48,454 nt of DNA from the NCBI RefSeq assembly GCF_013385175.1, contig NZ_JABZEO010000019.1, positions 1 to 48,454 on the forward strand. The letters are read 5' to 3'. This stretch comes from Allochromatium humboldtianum (GTDB taxonomy: Bacteria > Pseudomonadota > Gammaproteobacteria > Chromatiales > Chromatiaceae). The notes under the pieces are model-generated. The model saw only the letters and a program-made list of their open reading frames with translations. It made no database searches and was not told the DNA's origin. The position numbers were made by a program, and so were the translations under genes. Positions 48,349 through 48,454 of the stretch are shown here, piece after piece; the stretch's first letter is position 1, and every line of letters begins with the position of its first letter.

Positions 48349-48454
48349 CACCGTCCCCAGCAACGTGCATTGGGAAGATATTGGGCTGTTCCAGTGGCAT
48401 TCACGGAAAAGCTGATGTTACCGCAGGAATCGCTGCTTTGAATTCCCGTCGGAC
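48348..48454 (-). CDS. C-terminal end of another pseudopilin (partial)
   Basis: The minus-strand frame is open to the window edge and stops at 48348-48350, overlapping the fimT ATG by one base. The last 34 residues include a Cys in SCGNISF and another in ARCWGR around NATGTAQYLP, a pattern like the C-terminus of GspH/FimU pseudopilins. The N-terminus lies beyond the window. Confidence 0.7.
   Translation of the reverse strand, partial: PTGIQSSDSCGNISFSVNATGTAQYLPNARCWGR

Overview
The window looks like chromosome from a high-G+C gammaproteobacterium. The hfq-region gene order (nnr-tsaE-amiB-mutL-miaA-hfq-hflX-hflK-hflC-yjeT-purA), the HisZ/HolC/FabA/ParC sequence types and the divergent mrp/metG pair all fit that class. 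A purple sulfur bacterium (Chromatiaceae) is my best guess from general resemblance; no photosynthesis or sulfur gene is present to prove it.

Layout. 1-1917: 3'-truncated membrane protein of the DUF2868 type with a long Pro/Glu tail. 2115-16466 (minus strand): the conserved superoperon pilZ-nnr-tsaE-amiB-mutL-miaA-hfq-hflX-hflK-hflC-yjeT-hisZ-purA, with hisZ and a PilZ protein added to the familiar order. 16666-19465 (plus): proS, fabA, holC. 19477-26533 (minus): an HD-GYP response regulator, parC, a TonB-dependent receptor and cca, followed by a divergent DUF2939 gene on the plus strand. 27041-31371 (minus): a five-gene operon matching the SiaABCD c-di-GMP switch of Pseudomonas (kinase SiaB, switch protein SiaC, diguanylate cyclase SiaD, phosphatase SiaA) with an additional periplasmic solute-binding protein between siaD and siaA. 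31469-33491 (minus): ferritin, a 24-residue Lys/Cys-rich protein and an unrecognised 459-residue protein. 33841-40120: modD, mrp, an AAA-ATPase/PD-(D/E)XK protein placed between mrp and metG, then metG.

40174-44900 is the accessory part: tRNA-Phe with clear promoter and terminator, a DUF2721 membrane protein, an intact IS607-family element (serine recombinase plus TnpB) that begins almost at the DUF2721 start codon, a 5'-truncated Rpn-type gene, an intact Rpn/YhgA-type nuclease gene and a frameshifted PD-(D/E)XK pseudogene. 44943-48454 (minus) is a visibly AT-richer type IV pilus minor pseudopilin cluster (pseudopilin fragment, fimT, pilW, pilX, pilV).

Three regions share a signalling theme: PilZ protein (c-di-GMP receptor), HD-GYP regulator (c-di-GMP breakdown) and Sia operon (c-di-GMP synthesis). 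The most interesting targets are the five-gene Sia operon, the ferritin/24-residue-peptide operon, and the accumulation of four distinct PD-(D/E)XK proteins or remnants close to tRNA-Phe and the IS607 element.
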